Part shown: one piece after another, positions 4,800-13,489 of the stretch
Layout of the letters: each line of letters begins with the position of its first letter
Position numbering within the stretch: position 1 is the stretch's first letter
Source: an uncultured Prevotella sp.
Lineage (GTDB): Bacteria; Bacteroidota; Bacteroidia; Bacteroidales; Bacteroidaceae
Length of the DNA stretch: 23,018 nucleotides
Direction: 5' to 3'
Assembly: GCA_900544825.1 (NCBI GenBank)
Contig: UQWP01000061.1
Coordinates: 1 to 23,018 of the forward strand
The notes under the pieces: model-generated
Database searches by the model: none
Seen by the model: the letters and a program-made list of their open reading frames with translations, nothing else
Told to the model about the DNA's origin: nothing
Translations under genes and position numbers: made by a program

Positions 4800-6986
4800 T
4801 TACATCTGTGAGAATGGCTGGCGGTATTGGCAGCCGGATTTCCAGTTGCTGCAACCATAGGCGGTCTTGCCCTTGATGATGACGCCCTTGCCGCAGAGCG
4901 GACATGGCTTGCCTACCATCGGGTCGGCTGGAGTCTGCGCTGCAGAAACCGGCTGTGCTGCTGTATTCTGCGAACCTGCATTTTGTGCAGTAGCTGCATC
5001 CTTTTTCTTGGCTGGCGCCTTTTTGGCTGCTGCTTTCTTGGTCGCTGGCTTTTTCTTGAGATCTTCCTCCGTCATGATGGTGACTCTTCGGCTGCTGTTA
5101 TCCGATAGCACATCGATGACAATCTGGTTAATCTGCTCTTTCAAGCCGTTGATAAACTCTGCCGGATCGTAGGTCTTGTGCTCGATGTCTCGGAGCTTCT
5201 TCTCCCAGATACCGGTCAGCTCACAGCTCTTCAGAAGTTCCTCGTGGATGGTATCGATGAGCTCGATACCCGTTGGAGTTGCCATCAGGTTCTTGCGCTG
5301 GCGGCGGATGTAGTGGCGCTTGAAGAGGGTCTCGATGATGCCGGCACGGGAAGATGGACGGCCGATGCCGTTCTCCTTCAATGCAGCACGAAGTTCCTCG
5401 TCTTCCACGAATTTACCGGCTGTCTCCATTGCACGGAGCAGGGTTGCCTCGGTATAATACTTAGGTGGAGTGGTCCATTTCTCCGTCAGGGTAGGCTGAT
5501 GGTCGCCCGATTCTCCTTTTGTGAAAGAAGGGAGGGTTCGCTCTTCTACCACTTCCTTCTTGGCGCCGTTTCCGGTTCCATCTCCTGCATTTCCTGCATC
5601 GTTTCCGTTGGCGTTATCTGCATCGTCGTCATCGGCATTCTTCGTATCCTTGGCATAGACTACTCGCCAGCCTGGTTCCAGAATCTCCTTACCGCTCACC
5701 TTGAACTCTATCTTCTCCGGTTTTGGTCCGTCTTCGTTGATGACTTCGCCCAATACTGTGGTGGTGGAGAATTTACAATCCGGATAGAAGACACTGATGA
5801 ATCGCTTGGCGATGAGGTCATAGACATTCGCCTCCATATCGGTGAGTCCGGTTGGCGGAACACCGGTTGGGATGATGGCGTGGTGATCGGTCACCTTGCT
5901 GTTATCGAATACCTTCTTGCTCTTCGGCAATTTCTTGCCGGTGGCTGCGAGCTGCTGGATGAGCGGGAGGTATTTCTGCTGACTGGCTATCTTTGCCTGG
6001 CTCACGCCATTCAGAATCTGCGGACATTTCGGATAGATATCATCTGTCAGGAACTGGGTATCTACACGAGGATAAGTGGTATATTTCTTCTCGTAGAGAC
6101 TCTGGATGAGCTTCAGCGTGATGTCGGCTGAGTAGGCAAACTTCTTGTTGCAATCTACCTGCAGCGAGGTGAGGTCGTAGAGATGAGGTGGCGCCTCGTT
6201 TCCCTTCTTCTTGGTTACATCTGTAACGGTGAAGGGTTTGCCGGCGATGGTGCTGAAAGCCTTCTCGCCTTCCTCCTTGCTGGTAAACTTGCCGCTGGTG
6301 GCGGTAAACTGGGTGTCGCGATAGATGGTGGCGAGTACCCAATAAGGTTCGGAAACGAAGTTGTCGATTTCTTTCTGGCGGTTTACGATGAGGGCAAGGG
6401 TAGGGGTCTGCACTCGACCGATGCTGAGCACCTGTCGATTCTGACCATATTTCAATGTGTAAAGTCGGGTGGCGTTCATGCCGAGAATCCAGTCGCCGAT
6501 GGCACGGGAAAGTCCGGCAAGATAGAGCGACTGGTATTCGGTCTGGTCTTTCAGTTCCTGGAAACCCTGCTTGATGGCTTCATCGGTCATGGAAGAAATC
6601 CACAGTCTCTTGACGGGGCATTTTGCCTGCGCTTTCTGCATCACCCATCTCTGGATAAGCTCTCCTTCCTGTCCGGCGTCACCGCAGTTGATGATGCTGT
6701 CGGCAGCCTGCATCAGTTTTTCGATGGTGGCAAACTGCTTCTTGATGCCTTCATCGTTGATGAGCTTGATGCCGAAGCGCTGTGGAATCATCGGCAATGC
6801 CGAAAGGCTCCAATGTTTCCACATTGGAGTATAATCATCTGGTTCCTTCAGCTCACAAAGGTGGCCGAAAGTCCATGTTACTTGGTATCCATTACCTTCC
6901 ATATAACCGTCGCGTGCCGTGGTTGCCCCGATGATTCGGGCGATATCCTTAGCCACACTCGGTTTCTCTGCTATACAAACTATCAT
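4800..6986 (-). CDS. topB: DNA topoisomerase III (type IA)
   Basis: A 728-residue type IA topoisomerase that relaxes and decatenates DNA through a 5'-phosphotyrosine intermediate. The Toprim domain begins VCIAEKPSVAKDIA (E7) and contains GDAGQEGELIQRWV at 102-115. The catalytic tyrosine is Y305 in KYTTYPRVDT, and SIGRVQTPTLALIV lies at 188-201. After the core come an Asp/Asn/Gly-rich insert (about 450-480), a Lys/Ala-rich tail resembling histone H1 (about 645-670) and a C-terminal zinc ribbon beginning CPLCGKG with four cysteines. Compared with E. coli TopB, D105 of the DxDxE metal motif is glycine here. A -7 box at 7009-7016 serves the gene. The family call is secure. Confidence 0.93.
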   Translation of the reverse strand: MIVCIAEKPSVAKDIARIIGATTARDGYMEGNGYQVTWTFGHLCELKEPDDYTPMWKHWSLSALPMIPQRFGIKLINDEGIKKQFATIEKLMQAADSIINCGDAGQEGELIQRWVMQKAQAKCPVKRLWISSMTDEAIKQGFQELKDQTEYQSLYLAGLSRAIGDWILGMNATRLYTLKYGQNRQVLSIGRVQTPTLALIVNRQKEIDNFVSEPYWVLATIYRDTQFTATSGKFTSKEEGEKAFSTIAGKPFTVTDVTKKKGNEAPPHLYDLTSLQVDCNKKFAYSADITLKLIQSLYEKKYTTYPRVDTQFLTDDIYPKCPQILNGVSQAKIASQQKYLPLIQQLAATGKKLPKSKKVFDNSKVTDHHAIIPTGVPPTGLTDMEANVYDLIAKRFISVFYPDCKFSTTTVLGEVINEDGPKPEKIEFKVSGKEILEPGWRVVYAKDTKNADDDDADNANGNDAGNAGDGTGNGAKKEVVEERTLPSFTKGESGDHQPTLTEKWTTPPKYYTEATLLRAMETAGKFVEDEELRAALKENGIGRPSSRAGIIETLFKRHYIRRQRKNLMATPTGIELIDTIHEELLKSCELTGIWEKKLRDIEHKTYDPAEFINGLKEQINQIVIDVLSDNSSRRVTIMTEEDLKKKPATKKAAAKKAPAKKKDAATAQNAGSQNTAAQPVSAAQTPADPMVGKPCPLCGKGVIIKGKTAYGCSNWKSGCQYRQPFSQM

Positions 6987-7008
6987 TCTTTATTCTTATT
7001 TCTGTTTG

Positions 7009-7016
7009 CAAAGGTA
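7009..7016 (-). promoter_or_regulatory. -7 box of the topB promoter
   Basis: On the minus strand TACCTTTG fits TAnnTTTG, about 22 bases upstream of the topB ATG, which leaves a very short leader. A clear -33 TTTG is not found at the right distance. Confidence 0.6.
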
Positions 7017-7071
7017 CAATAAAATAATGAGATAGCCATCATTTCGGCTTCTTTTTCTCATGGCAGAGAAT

Positions 7072-7105
7072 AAAAAAGCCCCGTAAGGCTTGAACCTTAC
7101 AGGGC
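7072..7105 (-). terminator. Rho-independent terminator of carB
   Basis: On the minus strand an 11-bp stem (GCCCTGTAAGG with CCTTACGGGGC, one G-U pair; arms 7095-7105 and 7078-7088) with a 6-base loop is followed directly by six T. It lies 28 bases after the carB stop. Confidence 0.9.
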
Positions 7106-7132
7106 GTATTTCATATAAATCTGCGTGCGAAT

Positions 7133-10100
7133 TTACTCGTACTCCTGCCAGCTCTTAATCTGCAGCTGATCCTGGCTCAAGGTGCAGAATGCCTCGATGA
7201 AGGCGGAAGCAAGACGGGCATTGGTGAACAGAGGGATGTTGTGGTCGATGGCACCACGACGGATTCTGTAACCATTGGTGAGCTCACGCTTGGTGTGATT
7301 CTTAGGGATGTTGACGATGAGGTCGAACTTGTGATCGGCAATCATCTCCATCACGTTAGGAATATCCTTGTGGTCCTCATCAGGCCATCCTACGGCAGTA
7401 GCCTTCACGTTGTTCTCGTTCAGGAACTTCGCTGTACCGGCAGTAGCATAGATGGTGTAACCGTTCTTCACCAGCGCCTGGGCAGCATCGAGCAGAGAAG
7501 CCTTCTCCTTCGCACCACCGCTTGAAAGCATGATGCCCTTCTCCTTTGAAGGAATCTTGTAGCCAGTGGCAATCAATGAGTTGAGCAATGCCTCCTCGAA
7601 TGTATCACCCATACAACCTACCTCACCGGTAGAACTCATATCCACACCCAATACTGGGTCGGCGTTCTGCAAACGGGCGAATGAGAACTGTGAAGCCTTT
7701 ACACCCATGCGGTCGATATCGAAGGCAGACTTGTCTGGCTTCTGATATGGAGCATCGAGCATGATGCGGGTAGCTGTCTCGATGAAGTTGCGCTTCAAAA
7801 CCTTGCTCACGAATGGGAACGAACGGGATGCACGGAGGTTACACTCAATCACCTTCACATCGCGACCCTTAGCCAGGTACTGGATATTGAAAGGACCCGA
7901 GATGTTGAGCTCCTTGGCGATGGCACGTGAAATCTTCTTGATCTGGCGGGCTGTAGCGAAGGAAATCTGCTGAGCAGGGAAGGTCATGGTAGCGTCACCA
8001 GAGTGAACACCCGCATACTCTACGTGCTCTGAAATACCATACTCTACAATCTCACCATTCTGAGCCACACCGTCGAACTCAATCTCGTTGGTCTCTGTCA
8101 TAAACTGAGAGATAACCACTGGGTACTCCTTGGAAACCTCAGAAGCTGCCTCCAGGAAGCGACGCAACTCATCATCATCGTGGCAAACGTTCATGGCTGC
8201 ACCGGAAAGAACGTATGATGGACGAACGAGCACAGGATAGCCTACCTCGTCGATGAACTTCTGCACATCCTCCATAGAGGTGAGGGCGCTCCACTTAGGC
8301 TGGTCGATGCCCAGCTTATCGAGCATGGCAGAGAACTTACCGCGGTTCTCGGCACGGTCGATGTTGACAGGAGAAGTACCCAGGATTGGCACAGACTGGC
8401 GATGGAGCTTCATAGCCAGGTTGTTTGGAATCTGACCACCTACAGAAACAATCACACCACGTGGTGACTCCAGGTCGATGACATCGAGTACACGCTCGAA
8501 TGAAAGCTCATCGAAGTAGAGACGGTCGCACATATCGTAGTCGGTAGATACGGTCTCCGGATTGTAGTTGATCATGATTGACTTGTACCCCAACTTGCGG
8601 GCTGTGTTGATGGCGTTTACTGAACACCAGTCGAACTCTACGGAAGAACCGATGCGGTAAGCACCCGAACCGAGAACGATGACAGACTTCTCGTTCTTGT
8701 AGTAGTTGATGTCGTAACCCTCTACAGCGTAAGTCATATAGAGATAGTTGGTGAGGTCAGGATGCTCGCTAGCCACAGTAGGGATGCGCTTTACAGCAGG
8801 CAGAATGTTCTGCTTCTTACGCAGAGCACGAACTGCGAGCACCTCCTTCTCCATATTGGTATTCTGGGTCTTCAATACGAAGCGGCCAATCTGGAAGTCA
8901 GAGAAGCCCAATACCTTAGCCTCGCGCAATACCTCAGCAGGAATCTCCTCCAAAGTATTATATTCAGAAAGCTTGTGCTTGTAATCTACGATATTCTTCA
9001 TGCGCTCGATGAACCAAGGGTCAATCTTGGTCAACTCCTCGATGCGCTCGATGGTATAGCCTTCCTCCAAAGCCTGGGCAATGGCGAAGATGCGGAGGTC
9101 GGTAGGGTTGGAAAGCTCCTCATCCAGGTTATCGAACTTGGTGTGGTCGTTTCCTACGAAACCGTGCATTCCCTGACCAATCATACGGAGACCCTTTTGG
9201 AGCATCTCCTCGAAAGAGCGGCCGATAGACATGATTTCGCCTACTGACTTCATGGAAGAACCAATCTTGCGGCTTACACCGGCAAACTTGGTAAGGTCCC
9301 AACGAGGAATCTTACAGATCATATAGTCGAGTGATGGAGCTACATAAGCTGAGTTAGGAGTACCCATCTCGCCAATCTGGTCGAGCGTATAACCGAGGGC
9401 AATCTTAGCTGCAACGAAGGCGAGCGGATAACCTGTAGCCTTAGATGCAAGGGCAGAAGAACGGCTCAAGCGAGCGTTGATCTCGATGATACGGTAGTCG
9501 TTGGTCTCAGCATTGAAAGCATACTGGATGTTGCACTCACCCACGATGTTGAGGTGACGAACGCACTTCACGGCGATGTCCTGCAACATCTTCACCTGCT
9601 CATCGGTAAGAGAACAGGTAGGAGCTACTACGATAGACTCACCTGTATGGATACCCAGTGGGTCGAAGTTTTCCATAGAGGCAACGGTGAAGCAACGGTC
9701 GTTCGCATCACGGATGCACTCGAACTCAATCTCCTTCCATCCCTTCAGGCTCTCCTCAACGAGTACTTGAGGTGCAAAAGTGAAGGCAGATTCAGCAATC
9801 TCCTTGAACTCCTCTTCAGTCTTGCAGACACCAGAACCGAGACCACCCAGCGCATAGGCAGAACGGATCATGATAGGGTAGCCGATGTTGCGTGCCGCAG
9901 CCACAGCCTCCTCCATGTTCTCGCAAGCGTGGCTTACTGGAACCTTGAGGTCAACCTTGTTAAGCTCTTTCACGAAGAGGTCACGGTCTTCTGTGTTCAT
10001 GATAGCCTCTACAGAGGTACCCAGCACATCCACACCGTACTCCTTGAGCACACCGTTGAGGTAAAGTTCTGTACCAACGTTCAAACCCGTCTGTCCACCC

Positions 10101-10363
10101 CAAGCGAGCATAATGCCGTCAGGGCGCTCCTTCTTGATGATTTCAGTTACAAAAAAAGGTGTCACCGGCAAGAAATAAACCCTGTCAGCAATACCTTCAC
10201 TAGTCTGAATTGTAGCAACATTTGGATTGATAAGGACGGAACTAATACCCTCCTCACGCAAAGCCTTGAGAGCCTGCGAACCGGAATAGTCAAACTCACC
10301 TGCCTGGCCGATCTTCAACGCACCGGAACCCAGAACTAGGACTTTCTTAAGCTGTTTCTTCAT
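7133..10363 (-). CDS. carB: Carbamoyl-phosphate synthase large subunit
   Basis: A 1076-residue protein, the usual full length. It makes carbamoyl phosphate from bicarbonate, ATP and glutamine-derived ammonia for pyrimidine and arginine synthesis. The two homologous halves both begin with a dinucleotide-like motif: VLVLGSGALKIGQAGEFDYS near residue 8 and VIVLGSGAYRIGSSVEFDW near 555. Each ATP-grasp domain carries the EINARLSRSSALASKATGYP or ECNLRASRSFPFVSKV signature. The last 140 residues form the MGS-like allosteric domain (TAGTAKFL, VNIPKN). The glutaminase subunit gene carA is not adjacent: the upstream neighbour is the divergent lut operon, and carB has its own promoter at 10481-10512. 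Monocistronic, ending at the terminator at 7072-7105. Confidence 0.97.
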   Translation of the reverse strand: MKKQLKKVLVLGSGALKIGQAGEFDYSGSQALKALREEGISSVLINPNVATIQTSEGIADRVYFLPVTPFFVTEIIKKERPDGIMLAWGGQTGLNVGTELYLNGVLKEYGVDVLGTSVEAIMNTEDRDLFVKELNKVDLKVPVSHACENMEEAVAAARNIGYPIMIRSAYALGGLGSGVCKTEEEFKEIAESAFTFAPQVLVEESLKGWKEIEFECIRDANDRCFTVASMENFDPLGIHTGESIVVAPTCSLTDEQVKMLQDIAVKCVRHLNIVGECNIQYAFNAETNDYRIIEINARLSRSSALASKATGYPLAFVAAKIALGYTLDQIGEMGTPNSAYVAPSLDYMICKIPRWDLTKFAGVSRKIGSSMKSVGEIMSIGRSFEEMLQKGLRMIGQGMHGFVGNDHTKFDNLDEELSNPTDLRIFAIAQALEEGYTIERIEELTKIDPWFIERMKNIVDYKHKLSEYNTLEEIPAEVLREAKVLGFSDFQIGRFVLKTQNTNMEKEVLAVRALRKKQNILPAVKRIPTVASEHPDLTNYLYMTYAVEGYDINYYKNEKSVIVLGSGAYRIGSSVEFDWCSVNAINTARKLGYKSIMINYNPETVSTDYDMCDRLYFDELSFERVLDVIDLESPRGVIVSVGGQIPNNLAMKLHRQSVPILGTSPVNIDRAENRGKFSAMLDKLGIDQPKWSALTSMEDVQKFIDEVGYPVLVRPSYVLSGAAMNVCHDDDELRRFLEAASEVSKEYPVVISQFMTETNEIEFDGVAQNGEIVEYGISEHVEYAGVHSGDATMTFPAQQISFATARQIKKISRAIAKELNISGPFNIQYLAKGRDVKVIECNLRASRSFPFVSKVLKRNFIETATRIMLDAPYQKPDKSAFDIDRMGVKASQFSFARLQNADPVLGVDMSSTGEVGCMGDTFEEALLNSLIATGYKIPSKEKGIMLSSGGAKEKASLLDAAQALVKNGYTIYATAGTAKFLNENNVKATAVGWPDEDHKDIPNVMEMIADHKFDLIVNIPKNHTKRELTNGYRIRRGAIDHNIPLFTNARLASAFIEAFCTLSQDQLQIKSWQEYE

Positions 10364-10480
10364 CTTTATATAACTATAAGTTTATTCTTAAATCATTAAA
10401 AGTCTCTTCTGAAAATGTCTTGTTTAGTATCTATTTAGTTTCTTGTGGGATTACTAGGGTAGATACACTATTTCGGGCAG

Positions 10481-10512
10481 CAAAGATACGTTAAATATCT
10501 GAATCATCCAAA
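10481..10512 (-). promoter_or_regulatory. carB promoter
   Basis: Minus-strand -33 TTTG (10512-10509) and -7 TATCTTTG (10488-10481) are exactly 20 bases apart. The start site would be near 10475, giving a leader of about 110 bases before the carB ATG. I see no clear attenuator in that leader. Confidence 0.8.
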
Positions 10513-10594
10513 TTTTCTGCCATTCTTTACAGTTAAATAACATCAATTATTTAAATTTCCTTTCGGGATTGTCTCATTTCTGCTATTTTTTTGT

Positions 10595-10602
10595 TACTTT
10601 TG
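10595..10602 (+). promoter_or_regulatory. -7 box of the lut operon promoter
   Basis: TACTTTTG followed by CAGC fits the Bacteroidota -7 element, about 70 bases upstream of lutA. The -33 region is weak: ATTG at 10568-10571 is 23 bases away. A weak -33 would suit an activator-dependent promoter, which is speculation. The 309-base gap 10364-10672 holds only the two divergent promoters. Confidence 0.65.
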
Positions 10603-10672
10603 CAGCGCCTACAGAAATGTAGTAGAATGTTTCGAGATAATAAAACAATAGCTAACAAGAGTATATAAAACA

Positions 10673-11410
10673 ATGAAAGTCGGATTATTCGTCCCTTGTT
10701 ATGTGGATGCTTTATACCCTGAAGCGGGTGTGGCTACATACAAGTTATTAAAGCACTACGGACTGGATGTTGACTATCCCGAGAAGCAGACTTGCTGCGG
10801 TCAGCCGATGGCTAACGCAGGTTTTCAGGACAAGTCGGAGAAGGTCATAGAGACATTTGATGAGCTGTTTAAGGATTACGATTACATCGTAGCTCCTTCA
10901 GCTTCATGTGCCGCTTACGTTAAGGTGTATTACCCTAAGATTCTGGAGGGTAAGCACGAGTGTATTTCATCAAAGAAGATCATGGATGTTGTGGAGTTCC
11001 TTCACGATGTACTGAAGGTGGATCATGTGCCGGGCAAATTCCCACACGTGGTGAGTGTGCACAACAGTTGCCATGGTGTGCGAGAACTGGGCTTGTCATC
11101 GCCATCTGAACGTCACATCAAACCATTCAACAAGATTATCGATCTGTTGGATATGGTGGAAGGCATTACCGTCCACGAGCCGGAGCGCAAGGATGAGTGC
11201 TGCGGATTCGGCGGTATGTTCTCTATTGAGGAACCTGCCGTTTCTACCCGAATGGGCGAGGATAAGATCAAGCGCCACATGGCTACGGGTGCCGAATATG
11301 TCACCGGACCGGATTCTTCCTGTCTGATGCACATGGCTGGAATCGCCAAGAAGGAGAAGATGCCGATCAAGTTTATCCATGTTGTTCAAATTTTAGCTGC
11401 AGGACTATGA
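10673..11410 (+). CDS. lutA: LutA/YkgE-type iron-sulfur protein of lactate oxidation
   Basis: A 245-residue cytoplasmic protein with two cysteine-rich CCG domains: C9 and C41-C42-G (TCCGQPMANAGF) with C79 in the first, and C133 (HNSCHGVRELG) with C176-C177-G (ECCGFGGMF) in the second. These domains bind iron-sulfur centres in LutA/GlcF/HdrB-type oxidoreductases. With LutB and LutC it forms the NAD-independent L-lactate dehydrogenase complex known from Bacillus subtilis (LutABC) and E. coli (YkgEFG), turning L-lactate into pyruvate. The stop codon overlaps the lutB start in ATGA, so translation is coupled. First gene of the operon. Confidence 0.93.
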   Translation: MKVGLFVPCYVDALYPEAGVATYKLLKHYGLDVDYPEKQTCCGQPMANAGFQDKSEKVIETFDELFKDYDYIVAPSASCAAYVKVYYPKILEGKHECISSKKIMDVVEFLHDVLKVDHVPGKFPHVVSVHNSCHGVRELGLSSPSERHIKPFNKIIDLLDMVEGITVHEPERKDECCGFGGMFSIEEPAVSTRMGEDKIKRHMATGAEYVTGPDSSCLMHMAGIAKKEKMPIKFIHVVQILAAGL

Positions 11411-12780
11411 GTACAGAACATTCCAAGAGAGCTGCGAAGTTTACGCAGAATGTAGAGAAGACCACCTGGCACGATGCTACCTTCTGGTCTGTTCGTCAGA
11501 AGAGAGATAAGATGGCGCAGGGACTTCCTGAGTGGGAGGATCTCCGCGAGCATGCGTCTGAAATCAAGATGCACACCATCACCCACCTTGCCGATTACCT
11601 CGATATGTTTTCCAAGAACCTGGAGAGCCGTGGGGTGAAGGTGCACTGGGCGAAGGATGCGCAGGAATTCAATGAGATTGTGCTCGGAATCCTGAAGGAT
11701 CATAACGTGAAGAAGATGGTGAAGTCGAAGTCGATGCTCACCGAGGAGTGCGAGATGAATCCGTATCTGGAGAAGCACGGAATCGATGTGGTAGAGACCG
11801 ACCTGGGTGAGCGCATCATCCAGCTCTTGGGTCAGAAGCCAAGCCATATCGTGATGCCTGCCATCCACCTGAAGCGTGAGGAAGTGGGAAAGATGTTCGA
11901 GGAGAAGGGAATCTCCAAGGAAATCGGAAACTACGATCCTACTTATCTGACCCGCTGCGCCCGTCATCATCTCCGCGACCAGTTTATGGAAGCTGGAGCA
12001 GGTATGACCGGCTGCAACTTCGGTGTGGCTGCCACGGGCGATTGCGTGGTCTGCACCAACGAGGGTAATGCCGATATGACCACTTCCATGCCTAAACTCC
12101 ACATCGTGGCGATGGGTATTGAGAAGCTGGTTCCTGATTATAAGTCATTGGCTGTATTCCAGCGCCTGCTCTGCCGCTGCGGAACGGGTCAGCCTACCAC
12201 CGCCTTTACCTCTCATTTCCGCCAGGCTCGTCCGGGTGCCGAGATGCATGTGGTTCTGGTGGATAATGGCAGAAGCGATATTCTTGCCGACAAGGACCAC
12301 TGGCAGACCTTGAAGTGCATGCGCTGCGGAGCCTGCATGAACACCTGTCCGGTTTATCGCCGTTCGGGCGGATATAGCTACACCTATTTCATTCCGGGTC
12401 CTGTCGGTGTGAATCTGGGTATGCTGAAGAATCCTCAGAAGTACAGCGACAATGTTTCGGCATGTACCTTGTGCTTGTCTTGCGACAATGTCTGCCCTTC
12501 CAAGGTGGGTCCTGGTTCTCAGATTTACGCTTGGCGCCAGAGTCTGGAGAGATTGGGCAAGGCTAATCCTGTGAAGAGAGCGATGTCGAATGGTATGAAG
12601 TATCTCTTCGACCGTCCTGCGCTCTACACCACAGCCTTGAAGTTTGCGCCACTCGCCAATCTGATTCCTGAGTGCTGCACGCACTTTAGCAACTGGAATG
12701 CGTGGGGTATCGGTCACGCTATGCCTGAGTTTGCCAAGAAGAGTTTCCATCAGCTTTGGAAAGAAGGAAAGGTGAAGTAG
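11407..12780 (+). CDS. lutB: LutB/YkgF-type iron-sulfur protein of lactate oxidation
   Basis: A 457-residue protein combining an N-terminal LUD domain (about 60-290) with a ferredoxin-like pair of 4Fe-4S motifs: C304-x2-C307-x2-C310-x3-CP in CMRCGACMNTCPVYRRSGG and C353-x2-C356-x2-C359-x3-CP in CTLCLSCDNVCPSKV. The C-terminal 90 residues contain the family's short extension. It passes electrons within the LutABC L-lactate oxidation complex. It overlaps lutA by four bases and is separated from lutC by 40 bases filled almost completely by a heptad repeat. Length and motifs agree with the family and nothing appears to be missing. Confidence 0.94.
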   Translation: MSTEHSKRAAKFTQNVEKTTWHDATFWSVRQKRDKMAQGLPEWEDLREHASEIKMHTITHLADYLDMFSKNLESRGVKVHWAKDAQEFNEIVLGILKDHNVKKMVKSKSMLTEECEMNPYLEKHGIDVVETDLGERIIQLLGQKPSHIVMPAIHLKREEVGKMFEEKGISKEIGNYDPTYLTRCARHHLRDQFMEAGAGMTGCNFGVAATGDCVVCTNEGNADMTTSMPKLHIVAMGIEKLVPDYKSLAVFQRLLCRCGTGQPTTAFTSHFRQARPGAEMHVVLVDNGRSDILADKDHWQTLKCMRCGACMNTCPVYRRSGGYSYTYFIPGPVGVNLGMLKNPQKYSDNVSACTLCLSCDNVCPSKVGPGSQIYAWRQSLERLGKANPVKRAMSNGMKYLFDRPALYTTALKFAPLANLIPECCTHFSNWNAWGIGHAMPEFAKKSFHQLWKEGKVK

Positions 12781-12782
12781 TG

Positions 12783-12823
12783 GCTAATCATAAAGTTCAA
12801 AGTTCAAAGTTCAAATTTCAATG
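12783..12823 (+). repeat. GTTCAAA heptad repeat between lutB and lutC
   Basis: GCTAATCATAAAGTTCAA followed by further GTTCAAA heptads fills the gap between the lutB stop and the lutC ATG. Related copies occur at 16645-16691, 19866-19911 and 19958-19997. The variant TTCAATG at the 3' end contains the lutC start codon. Confidence 0.85.
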
Positions 12824-13399
12824 TTAAAAGAAGATTTCCTGAACAAGTTGCGTAAGAATACGCACGTTCAATTCGATATGCCTGCCGTAGATGTCAAGGG
12901 AATCCAGTATGAGGATACCTTGAAGCAGTTTATTGAGATGACTGAGTCTGTGGGTGGACACGTGATAGAGGCTGAGGAAGGCGAGAGCCTGGATGAGCTG
13001 GTGAAGAAGGCTTATCCGGAGGCAAAGGTCTTTGCTTCCAACCTGCCTGAGATTACCATCGCGCAGAAGAATCCTGATACCGTGGCTGAAGCCAACGACC
13101 TGAATGGTACCGATGTGGGTATTGTACGTGGAGAAGTGGGTGTTGCTGAGAACGGCTGCGTCTGGATTCCTCAGACCATGAAGGAGAAGGCGGTGCTTTT
13201 CATCTCCGAATATCTCGTGATTTTCCTTCAGAAAGATAAGGTTGTTAACAATATGCATGAGGCTTATGCCCGTATCGAGATGGATCCGAAGTATAATTTC
13301 GGTATTTTCATCAGCGGTCCTTCCAAGACTGCCGATATCGAGCAGGCATTGGTTATGGGTGCGCAAGCTGCCCGTGGTGTGACAGTTGTACTGTATTAA
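12821..13399 (+). CDS. lutC: LutC/YkgG-type lactate utilisation protein (LUD domain)
   Basis: A 192-residue LUD-domain protein, third subunit of the L-lactate oxidation complex. Typical features are the middle segment NDLNGTDVGIVRGEVGVAENGCVWI (about 88-112), FISEYLVIFLQ, and the C-terminal GPSKTADIEQALVMGAQAARGVTVVL. This last stretch is a hallmark of LutC. The ATG is created by the last unit of the upstream heptad repeat (TTCAATGTT); no other upstream start exists in frame, and the protein is full length. Co-transcription with lutA and lutB is expected because only 40 bases separate it from lutB. It ends before a convergent terminator. Confidence 0.93.
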   Translation: MLKEDFLNKLRKNTHVQFDMPAVDVKGIQYEDTLKQFIEMTESVGGHVIEAEEGESLDELVKKAYPEAKVFASNLPEITIAQKNPDTVAEANDLNGTDVGIVRGEVGVAENGCVWIPQTMKEKAVLFISEYLVIFLQKDKVVNNMHEAYARIEMDPKYNFGIFISGPSKTADIEQALVMGAQAARGVTVVLY

Positions 13400-13408
13400 A
13401 AAATGGGC

Positions 13409-13433
13409 TGTTAACTGTTAACCTGTTAACTCC
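13409..13433. repeat. GTTAAC-rich repeat, copy 1
   Basis: CTGTTAACTGTTAAC is followed by CTGTTAACTCC. A copy with one extra base lies at 21297-21323 between xseA and xseB. Each has three GTTAAC palindromes, and both copies are placed directly at a stop codon. Confidence 0.8.
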
Positions 13434-13441
13434 TATAATAT

Positions 13442-13478
13442 AAATCCCGAAGTTCCGCCTTTGTGAACTTCGGGATTT
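13442..13478. terminator. Bidirectional terminator between lutC and the GNAT gene
   Basis: AAATCCCGAAGTTC (13442-13455) and GAACTTCGGGATTT (13465-13478) form a perfect 14-bp stem with a 9-base loop, followed by TACTTTT on the plus strand. It sits between convergent genes, 12 bases from the GNAT stop codon. Confidence 0.85.
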
Positions 13479-13489
13479 ACTTTTCTAAA

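Noticed and set aside
5178..7022. Long plus-strand frames opposite topB
   Set aside because: They mirror the topoisomerase on the other strand and have no signature, promoter or plausible start.
9554..10339. A 261-codon plus-strand frame opposite carB
   Set aside because: Antisense shadow of a conserved enzyme; composition and absence of motifs argue against coding.
10364..10475. Riboswitch or pyrimidine attenuator in the carB leader
   Set aside because: No strong stem or T-tract terminator and no recognisable PyrR-like element in the roughly 110-base leader.
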